60,000 bases of DNA from Glandiceps talaboti (GCF_964340395.1 NC_135560.1:20527675-20587674); one strand, 5' to 3'. Shown: positions 12,001-21,240, counted from the first letter of the stretch. Numbers and translations: made by a program. The notes: a model not told the origin generated them from the sequence alone.

Positions 12001-15000
12001 CAAAATATTAATGACTTTAGTTTTAAACCTGTGAAATTTAAAGCTATCATTTCAATTAAAATGAAATGCCTTGAACATAGATACTTAGGGGTGAACAAAT
12101 CATTTTGTGAACTGGTGGTCCCTGGACCAGTGCCTTAAAAAATTCTGTGGTCCTGCTGAAAGAATTAGTGGTCCCGGTCCTGCTAATATGAAACATTAAA
12201 TCTTGCCTATGTGAATCTGTATATTCAGACGACTTTTTAACAAAGTTATTAACAGTAAGGTACTGGTACGATGGACCAGACAAGGTAAAATTTGTGTGGT
12301 CCGCCCAAAAAATCGCTAGTCCCGGACCCAGGACCAGTGGATTTGTTCACCCCTGATACTGCATAGAATATCAAACCAACCTCACAGACTTTGGAAATCC
12401 TGGAATACGTCAGGGCCTCTGGATACTGAGTGGTGATTTCATTGACCGTTTCCCGGTAAAAGAAAAGCACAGTAGGACTAAATTCTGAATTGATTTTACC
12501 AAGTGAGTATGAATCAATGAACTCTGCTGGTCCTGGATACAGACAGAAAACACACAGATGACATTAAGGTGGTCATGTGTATGAGAATTGGGTATTTAGT
12601 TTGGATATTTGTAATTTATAAAACCATTTTATCATGGCTTCCTACTTGAAAAAATCAACATGAAACAACACATGCCAAGTCCTCATTTGTAATGGCAAAA
12701 GACTGATAAGTGTGTAAAATGTTTGTTATTGTACGTACAATAACAATCTCTTTCACAATTTTTTTTTTTTAGCTTTTTGCAATGCATTGATTTACAAATA
12801 CAGACTTGGTCTATGTTGTCTGCATTCATTTTTCAAGTAGGAAGCCATAATAAAATTGTTTTTTATAAATTAAAAATCCAAACTAAATACCGAAACCTCA
12901 TCCAAAAGGCCACTTTAATGCAATGAGTTGATGTCAAATGAGTATAAATTCTGTCAATCTGTGTGAGAAATGGTATATTTCAGATGGACAGATGGATGGA
13001 CGAATAGAGCCCACTGTAATAGTCCCCTTTGGGGTACTAGAAAGAAATCAGACATGTGATGCATCAAGATCACTTTACCCTATCATGTAATGGAATTGTC
13101 CAAATGATGACACACTTTTCTGTCATCTTTTTCAAAATATATCATATTATATTGTTTGATAAGATCAGCTCGTGTTTTACTTGTAGATATATGCACCTGG
13201 TATATGAAATTGCATACTTGCTGTGAAAATAGTAACCAGGCTGAATTCGAACCTGAGTGAATATGCTTGTAGAAATATACCTCATGGGAGAAATTGTGTG
13301 AATGCTGTGAAAATAACCCAAGGGAATCTGCTTGTAGAAATATACCTAGTGGGTGAAATTGTGTACATGTATATGGTGTAAAAATAACCTGAGGGAATCT
13401 GCTTGTAGAAATATACCTACTGGGTGAAATTGTGTACATGTATATATGGTGTAAAAATAAACTGAGGGAATCTGCTTGTAGAAATATACCTACTGGGTGA
13501 AATTGTGTACATGTATATGGTGTAAAAATAACCTGAGGGAATCTGCTTGTAGAAATATACCTTACTGGGTGAAATTGTGTACATGTATATATGGTGTAAA
13601 AATAACCTGAGGGAATCTGCTTGTAGAAATATACCAACTGGATGAAATAGTGTATATGGTGTAAAAATAACCTGAGGGAATCTGCTTGTAGAAATATACC
13701 TATACTGGGTGAAATTGTGTATATGGTGTAAAAATAACCTGAGGGAATTTGCTTGCAGAAATATACCTTACTGGGTGAAATTGTGTACATGTATATATGG
13801 TGTAAAAATAACCTGAGGGAATCTGCTTGTAGAAATATACCTACTGGGTGAAATTGTGTATATGGTGTAAAAATAACCCAAGGGAATCTGCTTGCAGAAA
13901 TATACCTTACTGGGTGAAATTGTGTACATGTATATATGGTGTAAAAATAACCTGAGGGAATCTGCTTGTAGAAATATACCTACTGGGTGAAATTGTGTAC
14001 ATGTATATATGGTGTACAAATAGCCTGACGGAATCTGCTTGTAGAAATATTCCAACTGGATGAAATAGTGTATATGGTGTAAAAATAACCTGAGGGAATC
14101 TGCTTGTAGAAATATACCTATACTGGGTGAAATTGTGTATATGGTGTAAAAATAACCTGAGGGAATCTGCTTGTAGAAATATACCTACTGGGTGAAATTG
14201 TGTATTTGGTGTAAAAATAACCCGAGGGAATCTGCTTGTAGATAAATGCTTGTGGAAGGTGAAAGTTGCAAGCATACCATGAAAATAATTATCGAGTGGC
14301 ACCTTACAAGTCTCGTCAAACCAAAAATGATATCATAATATAAGTATTGATGTAAAGTACTCACTTGATACCCATTTGCCATCTGCTGATGTTTCAATAT
14401 CATGTACACCATTAGCAGGACCACGAGATATTGCTACATCACCGGTAGCTTTGTATGTCGTTGCTGAGAACACTTTCTTATTCTGACCAAAAACAGCTGT
14501 CACAGGTACATCAGGGGACAATGGACACTTGCGTTCTCCATCAAAACTAGGATCACTTTCGTCAACTAAGGACAACTGAAAATAGGGAAAATTCCAAACC
14601 AAAGTCAATATACCATATACATATTATTATAATATTATTAGTTTAAAAAAATTATTACCAATATACCTGGAAATTGGAAAAAGTACTGCTGTAATCAATA
14701 TTACTGGTAATAGCTAAAAAATGTGTAAATAGGTGAGTGTACACCTCAGAAGACTAGAAATTCAGTAATGATCAGAAGATGAGTAGAACATCAATACTAC
14801 ATTAAATACATTATGAAAATATTCACAAAATTATAGGCATACAGCTGACATTATATTTATTGGGGGTGGATGATGTTGGTGCTAAAAATTAAAATTGAAT
14901 GAATCATGCAATGCCAATATGATTTACTTACTGTATCACCAGCTTTAGAGACAAAGTAACATCTTTGGTAACCAAGATTTGTACCACAAACCAGTAAATT

Positions 15001-17617
15001 ATCGGTATCAGTTGGATCTTGTAAGATAACTTTGATGTGATTCTTGCAGTCATACTCCGCCTGGATAATTTTTTAAATCAAAACATAAGATAGTATGTCA
15101 TCACAGGTTCAGTTAGTATTGTATTATAAGCCTATTCAACATTATGATGTATTCACTTGTGTTTTCATGCATAATGAACTAACAGGTGTTTGATCTAAAC
15201 ACGACTTCTAGACAAAATGATCTTTAACACTGATCCAAGTTCCTGTAAAAGAACAGTGCAAGGGTGAGGGGCATGTCTCATTACATCAATCGATGCTCAC
15301 TTCATGAATGGCATCTGCTGTTTGCTGGTAAGGTTTTCATAGCATGGGATTCTAAAACAAACCATGTGATTTAAACAGAAAACTAGTTTTAAAGAACTAT
15401 AGAGGTACGAATCAAAAGAAAGAAAAAAAATGGACTGTAAAGATGTGTCATGTCACTCTGCCCTCACTGGCCTGCTATTATAAAATACAGGTTGATTGAT
15501 GTGTGAGGGCGTCTTGTCACAGTGTACCTTACAGACTAAGAAAAAACCTCAAGAATACTCACATTTTGTGTTGAGTCACTACAGTCAAGTGGTCGTGGAT
15601 CTGGTATGATGGGAATTGACAACTCACACGTTTTGCCACTGTCACATAACTGTACATGAATCAAAAATGATAGATAGTAACATACATTCACAGCAGATAG
15701 ATATAGTGATAGTCATTTTTTGAAAGTGTAGAAACTATTCTCATCACGGCCAGTATACAGGCAATGGTTGATTTTCCAGTTCCAAGATGCATGAGATTAC
15801 AATGTTACTATGTTACAATGTTACAATGTTACAATGTTACATTTAGGTTTTTTTGTCTTTATCATAACAAAGGTCAAAAGTCAAGGTCAAATTTAATAAT
15901 ACCAGCAGAAACATCATATAATTATGGGGTTAGACACATGCACAAAGTCCCAATGTATTGTAGCCCATTACTACAACTAGTTGATTTTAACAACAAATAT
16001 AGCCACCATTCCTTCAAAAGTTAAGCAACTTCTATCAAAAGTGATTCAAACTAAAATGTGTACCATATTCTGTTTTACCTTTCCACATTACATTTTAAAC
16101 AAATTGGCCATATTTTATTATTACAATCTGCAAAAAAACCCAACAAAAAACAAAAAATCTCTGGATTTTAATATTCAGCCTTGAAAGTAAAGGTCAAAGT
16201 AAAATCTAATGATACCAGTAGATTATGAAAGTGGACATTATTGAGATAATATAGGGATAGACACATGAATCATGTCTCCATGTTTTATAGTTTGTTAGCT
16301 ATTGTGCAAATCATTTAATTTTTATGACAAATATGGCTGCCATTCATTCAAGTTTTAAAAGTGAAGATACTAAGAAATGTGCAAATGACAAGCATGGTAT
16401 GTGATCTTTGTACCAAGTTTTAATAAATTTGGCATTTGCATGTCAAAGGTACAGCTGTAAACAGACTGGTGGACAGTATTCACTTTGGGCTCTGCTCATT
16501 GGGGATAACAATAGTTTTAATATACCTAGTGATAATGCTGTGCCATGATTCGCTAGAATCAGTCACGTGATAGGAAAATAGAATGACTATTTCCCTAGGG
16601 AAATAGTTCCATCAACTTTTACATGGTCACGTGACCACCACGCGTTCACAGCAGGTCAAAATGGCAGCTTCTGACGATGTGGTCTGCCACCGCGAGTTCA
16701 CAGCATGAGGTATATTATAAAACACATATTGCCTGGCCTATATTCGGGCTATAGCACCCGTTCATTACCCCCTCGTGACTGTGATTCTGGTAACTCACAG
16801 GCCCTCGGGTGTAATAAACGGGTGCTATAGCCCTCATGGCCAGGCAATATGTGTTCACTATGAGAGATTTTAGTAGTCTGTTAGATCTATATGACGTCTG
16901 CTTTCAGTTTGTTTGGACCAAAATATTTTGTTTAAAGCCCAGTTTGAACATTATTAGGGGTAAGTTTTAGGTGTAAAGTATAGTTGTCTTGTACAGTCAG
17001 CTATAGAAAAATTTGGTTCAGAACAAAAGGACTGATCATGTCTAATAAATGATAACACTGATGTGAGAACCTGGGATTGAATCACTTGCCTTTAAGTTGC
17101 TATAATCATGGTGTTAAAGATCTTGTCTAATTTTAAACAAAAAACTCTTTATACTTACACTAGTTATATCATCAAGAGGAGCCATAATCACACATCCTTC
17201 ATTTGATGTCTTGTATACTGCCCCCATGTATAAACGGTCACCCATTGGATAGAGAGTTTTGTAGTATGCTATGTCACCATTTGTATATGTAGTTAGATCT
17301 GAATCTGTGAGACAAAGAATGTGGATACTAGTATGTCATTAAAATCAGACTGTTAAAAAAAGTATAATTATGAATAGAAAGTATCACCAACATGTACTCA
17401 TACATATACAGTTTTTTATTAACAGACCGGCCGACTGGCAGACATACCCATCATTTTGAAGGTGTTACGATGAGAAACCATAGACCCTATATGAAACATA
17501 GAATTATAAATGAAGCTGTCATAATTTCTACATACCTTCTAATCCAAATTTTACCGCCTTCACTGATTCCATACACACAACCACTGCAAGGATAACTGTT
17601 CCAACAGTTTTCATCAT
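2399..17617 (-). CDS. Semaphorin A: secreted semaphorin with two Ig domains (16 coding exons, 757 aa)
   Basis: I assembled this gene from 16 exons with GT..AG borders and consistent phases; the coding sum is 2274 nt. Residues 1-21 form a signal peptide. A sema domain follows to about residue 500 and includes the family motif LLVCGTN with conserved cysteines. A reduced PSI module lies at about 502-525, Ig1 at about 537-615 and Ig2 at about 616-705, each with Cys, Trp and the late Tyr or Cys. The tail (706-757) is cysteine-rich and has no membrane segment or GPI signal. Semaphorins are extracellular guidance and adhesion cues that bind plexins. The secreted location is inferred from the missing anchor. 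The gene is a tandem paralogue of semaphorin B, with the same intron phases. Exons (5' to 3'): 17617-17536, 17304-17159, 15649-15563, 15060-14932, 14575-14365, 12532-12381, 10821-10698, 10364-10301, 9795-9633, 8456-8279, 6911-6829, 6210-6038, 5324-5308, 4549-4043, 3462-3371, 2464-2399. The family is sure; the class is not. Confidence 0.9.
2901..2941 (-). ncRNA. Hammerhead-ribozyme-like core 2 (degenerate)
   Basis: On the minus strand the sequence runs TTGT (stem I), CTGATGA, a short stem II (CGCA/TGTG with a three-base loop and a T.T closing mismatch), GAAAC, a five-base loop, GTT, then ACAA (stem I partner). This is the order of a minimal hammerhead with a two-pair stem III. The 10.1-11.1 mismatch suggests a weak or dead copy. 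Confidence 0.35.
3005..3029 (-). ncRNA. Hammerhead-ribozyme-like core 1
   Basis: On the minus strand CTGACGA is followed by a perfect GTGA/TCAC stem with a five-base loop and then GAAAC, which is the catalytic half of a hammerhead. A GTA site follows six bases later, but I found no stem I partner, so activity is doubtful. It lies ~90 bp upstream of core 2 in the same orientation. Confidence 0.35.
3371..3462 (-). CDS. Semaphorin A coding exon 15 (C-terminal tail)
   Basis: Phase 1 in, 0 out. It encodes a hydrophilic tail with two Cys (SCVNDNRLRC) and no hydrophobic anchor. It corresponds to exon 15 of semaphorin B (95 nt, same phases). Confidence 0.78.
3463..5307. other. Introns around the semaphorin A Ig exon (exon 4043-4549 excluded)
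   Basis: Introns 3463-4042 and 4550-5307 are AT-rich. I see no repeat, exon or structured element in them. Confidence 0.4.
4043..4549 (-). CDS. Semaphorin A coding exon 14 (two Ig domains)
   Basis: One large exon, phase 1 on both sides. Ig1 shows LSCP, TEWKKD and ADKGIYTS. Ig2 shows VLCC, FTWKD and NGTYTCEG. The donor follows GAT T as GTAAGT; if the intron is kept, translation stops after two more codons. Confidence 0.9.
5308..5324 (-). CDS. Semaphorin A coding exon 13 (17-nt microexon)
   Basis: The acceptor is AATTGTAG and the donor GTAAGT. It accepts phase 2 and leaves phase 1, exactly what exons 12 and 14 need, and encodes VTGAAQ with the flanking bases. The counterpart in semaphorin B is 56 nt with the same phases. 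Confidence 0.75.
5490..5665 (-). repeat. SINE fragment (same family as 31684-32020)
   Basis: The segment with GGAGCATACAATCCATTGCA and CCTTTATAAG matches the body of the SINE at 31684-32020 over roughly 150 bp. It lacks both the tRNA-like head and the ATT tail, so it is truncated. Confidence 0.6.
6038..6210 (-). CDS. Semaphorin A coding exon 12 (last sema strand and reduced PSI)
   Basis: Phase 0 in, 2 out. It encodes YLYIGFDDRVVQLSM, the last sema strand, then a PSI-like segment with CNMDPHCIF. The usual C..C spacing and the Trp after DPHCAW are lost, whereas semaphorin B keeps RCDDCVAARDPHCAW. The donor is taken at GTAAGT; reading on gives a stop at once. Confidence 0.85.
6566..6655. repeat. 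Truncated copy of the CAGTACCTG-ended MITE family
   Basis: The segment from GGTACCTGTAATAGAATTTTACC onward resembles the left part of the 33134-33320 element. The right inverted end is missing. Confidence 0.45.
6829..6911 (-). CDS. Semaphorin A coding exon 11 (sema, DKGTVLKVL)
   Basis: Phase 1 in, 0 out, donor GTGAAT. DKGTVLKVL matches the sema (D/R)G.V.K. motif that follows the GT turn. EMQVSSK closes the exon. Confidence 0.9.
7348..7676 (+). repeat. Composite repeat, copy 1, with terminal fold-back
   Basis: It starts near CAAGCCAAGTTGAACAAA and ends in a ~135-bp fold-back whose arms read GTTATTCNCCAATATTTTTC and its inverse (7540-7571 and 7644-7675). It matches 17895-18222 directly and 7866-8214 in inverse orientation. 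Confidence 0.65.
7866..8214 (-). repeat. Composite repeat, copy 2, inverted to copy 1
   Basis: This is the same ~330-350 bp element in opposite orientation, so copies 1 and 2 form a large inverted repeat with a ~190-bp spacer inside semaphorin A intron 10. Its own fold-back arms (7868-7899, 7984-8013) are nearly perfect. Confidence 0.65.
8279..8456 (-). CDS. Semaphorin A coding exon 10 (sema, KSHPLL and FIGTG)
   Basis: Phase 0 in, 1 out. It encodes ALKSHPLLS, which is the sema F...HPLM segment, then GGDIILFIGTG, which matches the y.vlf.GT.(D/E)G turn. Confidence 0.92.
8457..9632. other. Semaphorin A intron 9
   Basis: It holds a (TG)n microsatellite and two fragments (about 8760-8860 and 9440-9560) of a dispersed repeat recognisable by AAAGTTCAAGGTC-type words followed by GGGGTTAGAC or GGGGTAAACAC. 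Confidence 0.5.
9009..9068 (+). repeat. (TG)n microsatellite
   Basis: About 60 bp of TG units with a few CG interruptions, in semaphorin A intron 9. Confidence 0.95.
9633..9795 (-). CDS. Semaphorin A coding exon 9 (sema, ALCSFKLSKI)
   Basis: Phase 2 in, 0 out, acceptor TCTTGCAG, donor GTGAGT. It encodes RNGVSEPALCSFKLSKI, matching the sema S.(A/V)C.(F/Y) motif, and ends in the proline-rich DPAPGA. Confidence 0.9.
9796..10300. other. Semaphorin A intron 8
   Basis: AT-rich sequence with no recognised repeat or conserved feature. Confidence 0.4.
10301..10364 (-). CDS. Semaphorin A coding exon 8 (sema)
   Basis: A 64-nt exon, phase 1 in and 2 out, donor GTAAGA. It encodes an acidic stretch and TTYFGVFTRN, equivalent to the Y..F.. 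strand before the NGV/C.F motif. Confidence 0.88.
10545..10680 (+). repeat. Fragment of the dispersed repeat found at 51950-52070
   Basis: It carries CCAATGGCATTGTAGCACAA, CCATATGCTAGTCCATGCTA and CCAGTTGCCTATCC in the same order as 51958-52070. It reaches to the edge of semaphorin A exon 7. Confidence 0.6.
10698..10821 (-). CDS. Semaphorin A coding exon 7 (sema, WSSFLKARLDC)
   Basis: Phase 0 in, 1 out, donor GTAAGT. It encodes DDVGGN then WSSFLKARLDC, matching the strongly conserved sema N.D.GG...W..FLKARL.C segment. Confidence 0.93.
10942..11098. repeat. 51-bp unit repeated three times
   Basis: Three near-identical 51-bp units contain CATACAGCCTTAGGTGATTG and TAGATCACGTCATGTG. Phase markers fall at 10951, 11002 and 11053. 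Confidence 0.9.
11535..11799 (+). mobile_element. MITE-like element, AGGCC family, copy 1
   Basis: The ends are inverted versions of GGCCAAAAANAAAGAATT plus TTCTGG. The interior (ACAGTTTGTCTAAAATGGTG ... CAGATGTCATTTGCTTGTTC) matches 30787-31200 and 41390-41691. Confidence 0.7.
12086..12354. mobile_element. hAT-like MITE with GATACT flanks
   Basis: The terminal inverted repeats read (T)AGGGGTGAACAAATC and its inverse. The interior has several GGTCC/GGACC words. GATACT flanks it on both sides (12080-12085 and 12355-12360), a likely target duplication. Confidence 0.65.
12381..12532 (-). CDS. Semaphorin A coding exon 6 (sema, FFYRETVNE)
   Basis: Phase 1 in, 0 out. It encodes FFYRETVNE and YSRISKVCE, matching the sema FFRE..E and R.ARVC motifs. 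The donor is GTTGGT, weaker than its neighbours, but the exon B6 counterpart ends at the same codon. Confidence 0.9.
12564..12918. mobile_element. TTAA-ended fold-back element, copy 1
   Basis: A ~355-bp palindrome with ends TTAAGGTGGTCAT and GGCCACTTTAA, centred near GTACGTAC at 12731-12738. It is homologous along its length to 37808-38160. The arms include GGAAGCCATAATAAAATTG and its imperfect inverse. Non-coding. Confidence 0.75.
13236..14246. repeat. Minisatellite, ~15 copies of a 64-74 bp unit
   Basis: The unit contains CTGCTTGTAGAAATATACC, CTGGGTGAAATTGTG and GGTGTAAAAATAACC. Units come in a long form with an ACATGTAT insertion and a short form. A pair of variant units recurs after 418 bp (13634 and 14052; 13699 and 14117), showing a higher-order duplication. 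It lies in semaphorin A intron 5. Confidence 0.95.
14365..14575 (-). CDS. Semaphorin A coding exon 5 (sema, FDGERKCPLSP)
   Basis: Acceptor TTTTCAG, donor GTGAGT, phase 0 in and 1 out. It encodes FDGERKCPLSPDVPVTAVF, where semaphorins usually have a G(R/K)..CP motif, and ends in GKWVS. Confidence 0.92.
14576..14931. other. Semaphorin A intron 4
   Basis: AT-rich. It contains an exon-like AG...GT interval at 14667-14703 that would add an in-frame stop; I do not treat it as an exon. Confidence 0.4.
14932..15060 (-). CDS. Semaphorin A coding exon 4 (sema, DCKNHIK and LLVCGTN motifs)
   Basis: This exon has 43 codons, phase 0 to 0. It carries the semaphorin hallmark DCKNHIKVI followed by DNLLVCGTN and a later Cys. 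It is the most diagnostic exon of the gene. Confidence 0.93.
15061..15562. other. Semaphorin A intron 3
   Basis: No repeat or exon recognised. Confidence 0.4.
15563..15649 (-). CDS. Semaphorin A coding exon 3 (sema domain)
   Basis: This is a 29-codon exon, phase 0 on both sides, with donor GTGAGT. It carries three cysteines (LCDSGKTC and LDCSD). It matches the 24-codon exon 3 of semaphorin B in position and phase. Confidence 0.82.
15800..15842 (+). repeat. Short TGTTACAA tandem repeat
   Basis: About five copies of the 8-bp unit TGTTACAA lie in semaphorin A intron 2. A dispersed repeat with AAGGTCAAAAGTCAAGGTC follows to about 16500. Confidence 0.75.
16719..16856. mobile_element. Fold-back MITE with CACATATTGCCTGGCC arms
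   Basis: The left arm (from AACACATATTGCCTGGCC through GCTATAGCACCCGTT) and its inverse on the right are 50-58 bp with a ~30-bp loop. A degraded relative lies near 11230-11290. It is in semaphorin A intron 2. Confidence 0.75.
17159..17304 (-). CDS. Semaphorin A coding exon 2 (sema domain start)
   Basis: The acceptor is CTCACAG and the donor GTAAGT; phases are 1 in and 0 out. It encodes the first sema blade with YKTLYPMGDRLYMGAV, which aligns with YKSLYLDDGNLYMGAV of semaphorin B. Confidence 0.9.
17536..17617 (-). CDS. Semaphorin A coding exon 1 (start, signal peptide)
   Basis: The start is the first of two adjacent ATGs, nine bases after a splice acceptor at 17627, so an upstream non-coding exon exists. 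It encodes a hydrophobic leader ending in ESVKA, a plausible signal peptidase site. The donor is GTATGT, phase 1. Confidence 0.85.
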
Positions 17618-17894
17618 TGTTACTTCCTTTTAGTAAAAAAAACCCAAGAAATCTGCCATGTTGAATAGTAAAATACATACTTTAATATAACATTATTATG
17701 ACGATTACTTCTTTGAGTTATAGAAGCACCGAACCTCTAACCCTGATGAGGTCATATACCTCACATCTTGCCTATACATCTCTGTATACATGTACAACAT
17801 TCTGTATTTTCAATGGAATGCTCATACTACGATGAAAATCATTGGCAAACTAAGATAGACACAAACTAAAACTACTGAATATTCATTCATTGGA

Positions 17895-18222
17895 CCATGC
17901 ACTAGCCAAGTTGAACAAAAAAAAATGGAATATGTACTCTGGTCGTTCTATGTCTAGGTCACGACAACATGTGTCTATGTCATTGGTTCTGCTGTGTTTG
18001 AAATATTAGTCAAAATGTTCAAAATTGTCATTACTTTCCCCAATTTGTCTTTGATATTACTGTCACTGGTATAATTATGTTATTCTCCAATATGTTTCTT
18101 CATTCAACCTGGAAAATACTCGTAGCCTAAGGGTTTTGTCACTACTCGTCTAGCAACTCATAGTGAGATAGGCCCCGAAGGTTACCTTGGCTGAACGATG
18201 AAAAATATTGGGGCATAACATC
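17895..18222 (+). repeat. Composite repeat, copy 3
   Basis: It matches 7348-7676 in the same orientation, from CTAGCCAAGTTGAACAAA to the terminal fold-back with GTTATTCTCCAATATGTTTC. Confidence 0.65.
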
Positions 18223-18229
18223 TAATTGT

Positions 18230-18620
18230 CAAAAATTTACATAATGCAATCAAAACTGATGATAGTTATCAAGGAAGTATTGTAGACTAGTATGTCTGCT
18301 TTCAAGGATACTGAAAACCTGGAAATTTTCACACAAATTTTTAAAAATATATTTTCACTTATTTCTCTGGAAACCAAAAATGCACAAATAAGTAGTGACT
18401 AAAATGCCTTCTTGTAAATGAACACAATGTACCAGTCTGGTAATTAAATTAGTTAAAATTAGTCTTTGAGAACTAGCCGAAGACTGTAAAATCGCAAACT
18501 TTTCTAGCGGAAAAATATCTAGGTTTACATTACACATGTATAGTGAATTGTGTAAAGTTGAATTTAATACACTACAGTTTGCTGAACAAAACGAGACATG
18601 ATTGATGACGGGTGTGGTGC
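18230..18620 (+). repeat. Dispersed repeat shared with 1-150 and 20040-20190
   Basis: AAAATGCCTTCTTGTA and GGAAAAATATCTA(G)GTTT words are shared with 1-150. ACAGTTTGCTGAACAAAAC and TTGATGA(C/T)GGGTGTGGT are shared with 20040-20190. Confidence 0.6.
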
Positions 18621-19257
18621 ATAGAAAATTAGAAGTGAATATACATTTGCATGAAGCATCTTGTTTCACTATAATTAAAACTCAAATATTTAAAACAAAA
18701 TTAATTCTGTTTCAATTGGCAACTGTAAACATTATATAAAAGTACCAACATATTTTCATAGCTGATTATTTCATATGCTTGTTGTTTCTATGGCAATAAT
18801 CAAACATTTTGACGTGCATTGTTGTCATTATCTATAAATAACAAGGGTGTGGCACACTGTGTATAGCAATTAAATTAGTGCAGCAGACAGTATCCTATTA
18901 AATATAGATGTACAACGTTAATAAACGAGTTATTTGACCCACTTCTCTACAAAACCATACAAAATGATGTTTACACTGCTGATCTGTTTAGTTTAGCTTT
19001 ATATTCTTATAACTGAACTTCAGTTTGTTTGCTTGTTTTCTAAAGAAGTATCATAGGGTACTTCTACTACTGTTAATATTGCTTCAATAAAGGAAGGTTA
19101 ATACAACAAACAAGTGATCCAATTTAAGTGAGTGCATAAAAATTTTGCAATTTGACTGATTGAACTATAATGTTGATAGAGTTGTCTTGGCATACAGCCA
19201 ATGTTATCACTTGTATAGCACAGGTGAACTAAAGGTTCTGCAGTGCTATAGGCATGG

Positions 19258-19440
19258 AGAAGTGTGTGTCTGTGTATGTGTATGTGTATGTGTACATGTA
19301 CATGTAAGTGTACGTATACGTGTATGTGTACGTTTATGTGTATGTGTATACATGTGCATGTGTATGTGCACGTGTATGTGTACATGTACATGCATTTGTA
19401 TGAGTATCACTGTATGTGTATGTGTATGTGTATGTACTTG
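19258..19440 (+). repeat. TGTATG-type microsatellite
   Basis: About 180 bp of imperfect TGTATG/TGTACA units. All six frames stay open by composition, so long frames here are not genes. Confidence 0.9.
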
Positions 19441-20039
19441 TACTCTGGCGTGGGCATTAAATTTTGACTGACAGTTACAAATTGACCAATCAGGAAAAAG
19501 AGTGAAGACCGGTGTATCAGCAGAGTAGTAAATTTATCTGATGTTGGTGGCGAGAGTGTATTTTCTGTGTATGAGAAGCAATAAATGCCATCCAGGGAAG
19601 AGTGATTAGACACAGAAAAGCAAAAGAAAAACATGACCCCTGACTAATTGAACAGACAAGACTTACCTGGACGGCATTTATTATGTGTGCATGTATGTGT
19701 ATCACTGTGTACTTGTACATCACTGTGTACGTGTATGGGTGTACAATTACATACACTCAAAGAAACCTACAGGACAAATTTGTCTTATTTTCCTAGGAAT
19801 GTACAAATGATACATTGTTCAAGACAAGATGATCTCATGATGTGCATGTGTACATACACAATTGTTCTTGTTCTTGTACATGGTTGAAAAAAGGTGCAAA
19901 TAAATGAGATCTGGTACATGAATTTGTTATTGCATTGTCGGTACATCCTTACCAAGGCTGAATAAACATGTACCCCCCACCTCCCCTGGTACTAAGAATG
20001 TTTCATCTAACACACATTACTCTGAACATTCAATTATTC

Positions 20040-20190
20040 TCTGAAATTTACACAATACAATCAATGTAGATGATAGTTTGATAGTTTTCAAGGACACATA
20101 TAAATACAGTGAATTATGTAAAGTTTAATTTAACGCATGGCATTACAGTTTGCTGAACAAAACAAGACATTATTGATGATGGGTGTGGTA
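20040..20190 (+). repeat. Partial copy of the 18230-18620 repeat
   Basis: It shares the ends of the 18230-18620 element but lacks its middle (the CTTTGAGAACTAG part). Confidence 0.55.
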
Positions 20191-21127
20191 CATATATGTC
20201 ACAAAACAAAATATACAGCAGCTGCTGCATAGAGCAATTAGTTTCCCCATAAACTTGGATATTGTTAGCACTGGAAATAAAAATCTGCCTTAGGTTGTCT
20301 GTTTCTAATTCTTTACTTCTGGCATGTCTATTTTTGCCTGGGATGAAAATAGATGCTGATTTATGGATGTGGTAGTCACAACCCTAACAATGTATCAACT
20401 AACACACTCACGTACATCACAACAAATATGATACAATGATACTAACTAATCCTAAATGATAGCAATTCAGTCATAATCTGAATAGCTAGTCTAACATTCA
20501 AAGACCTGAATACCTTTGAACTCGATGTCTATTTTATACTTGATCTGCTTTTTCACAGTTGTCATTTCTTAATTCATAAGAGTTATTATAATATGAAATT
20601 CAGAATACACATGTAGATAAAATCTTAATACTGAACTGAATTCATCCATTCTGAAGGAACTCATGAAATGTTGTAAATCTATCTAAACATTGTAGAAACA
20701 TTCTGTCGACTTGAATTAACATCACGTGTTTGCTGGTCGATGATTATAGCACAATATATTTGACTGTGATGACTCCAAATATAGCCGTTCCCAGTTTCAT
20801 TTATCGTTACACGTATGCTATGTAGTCCACTTACGGCCTTAGTCAATAAATCCGAAATTCTTTTTGACGTGTACCGTTGACTACTAACTGGATGGACAAA
20901 CATCTGTATACAATTACGATCTGGGAATTTGGGATCACCACAAGGCCCTTAAGGTTAGGGATAAGGTCCCTAGAGATAATGAATGTGATTCTTATCCACC
21001 ACGATTCGAATGATTCCCACTGTTCCGGATCCTTGTTCGACAATTCAGTACTCTGACTTCAGTGACAACTACTAACAAATGGTACACAACGCCAATATAT
21101 AACGAGTCGGCTAAAAACACAACTTAC

Positions 21128-21240
21128 CGATATCAAGAGGTGAACTTTCTTCTTTTTTTATCAACGAATACTGGGTAGAACTGAGTTATTTTTCCCCAGT
21201 ACAGCAGGAAGTAGAACTACCGAGAAAAAATATTGAGTGT
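21128..21240 (-). promoter_or_regulatory. Probable 5'UTR exon 1 and promoter side of semaphorin A
   Basis: Coding exon 1 begins after a splice acceptor at 17627, so a 5'UTR exon is needed. The best donor upstream is GATATCG|GTAAGT, with the exon ending at 21128. The 5' limit given is approximate, and no clear TATA box is seen. Confidence 0.45.

Larger units (their letters stand above)
17627..21127. other. Semaphorin A 5'UTR intron
   Basis: It holds composite repeat copy 3 (17895-18222), a dispersed repeat (18230-18620) with a partial second copy (20040-20190), and a TGTATG-rich microsatellite (19258-19440). No coding exon was recognised. Confidence 0.5.

Noticed and set aside
13083-14302. 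Minus-strand open frames up to 235 codons with repeated STSRFPQVIF
   Set aside because: They follow the 64-74 bp minisatellite through several frames, lie inside a semaphorin A intron and have no start or splice support.
14667-14703. Possible 37-nt exon in semaphorin A intron 4
   Set aside because: It has AG and GT borders but starts with TAA in the required phase. The flanking exons already join in phase 0 as in semaphorin B. It could be a rare poison exon, but nothing supports use.
19098-19471. Open frames rich in Cys/Met/Val or His/Thr
   Set aside because: They are translations of the TGTATG microsatellite.
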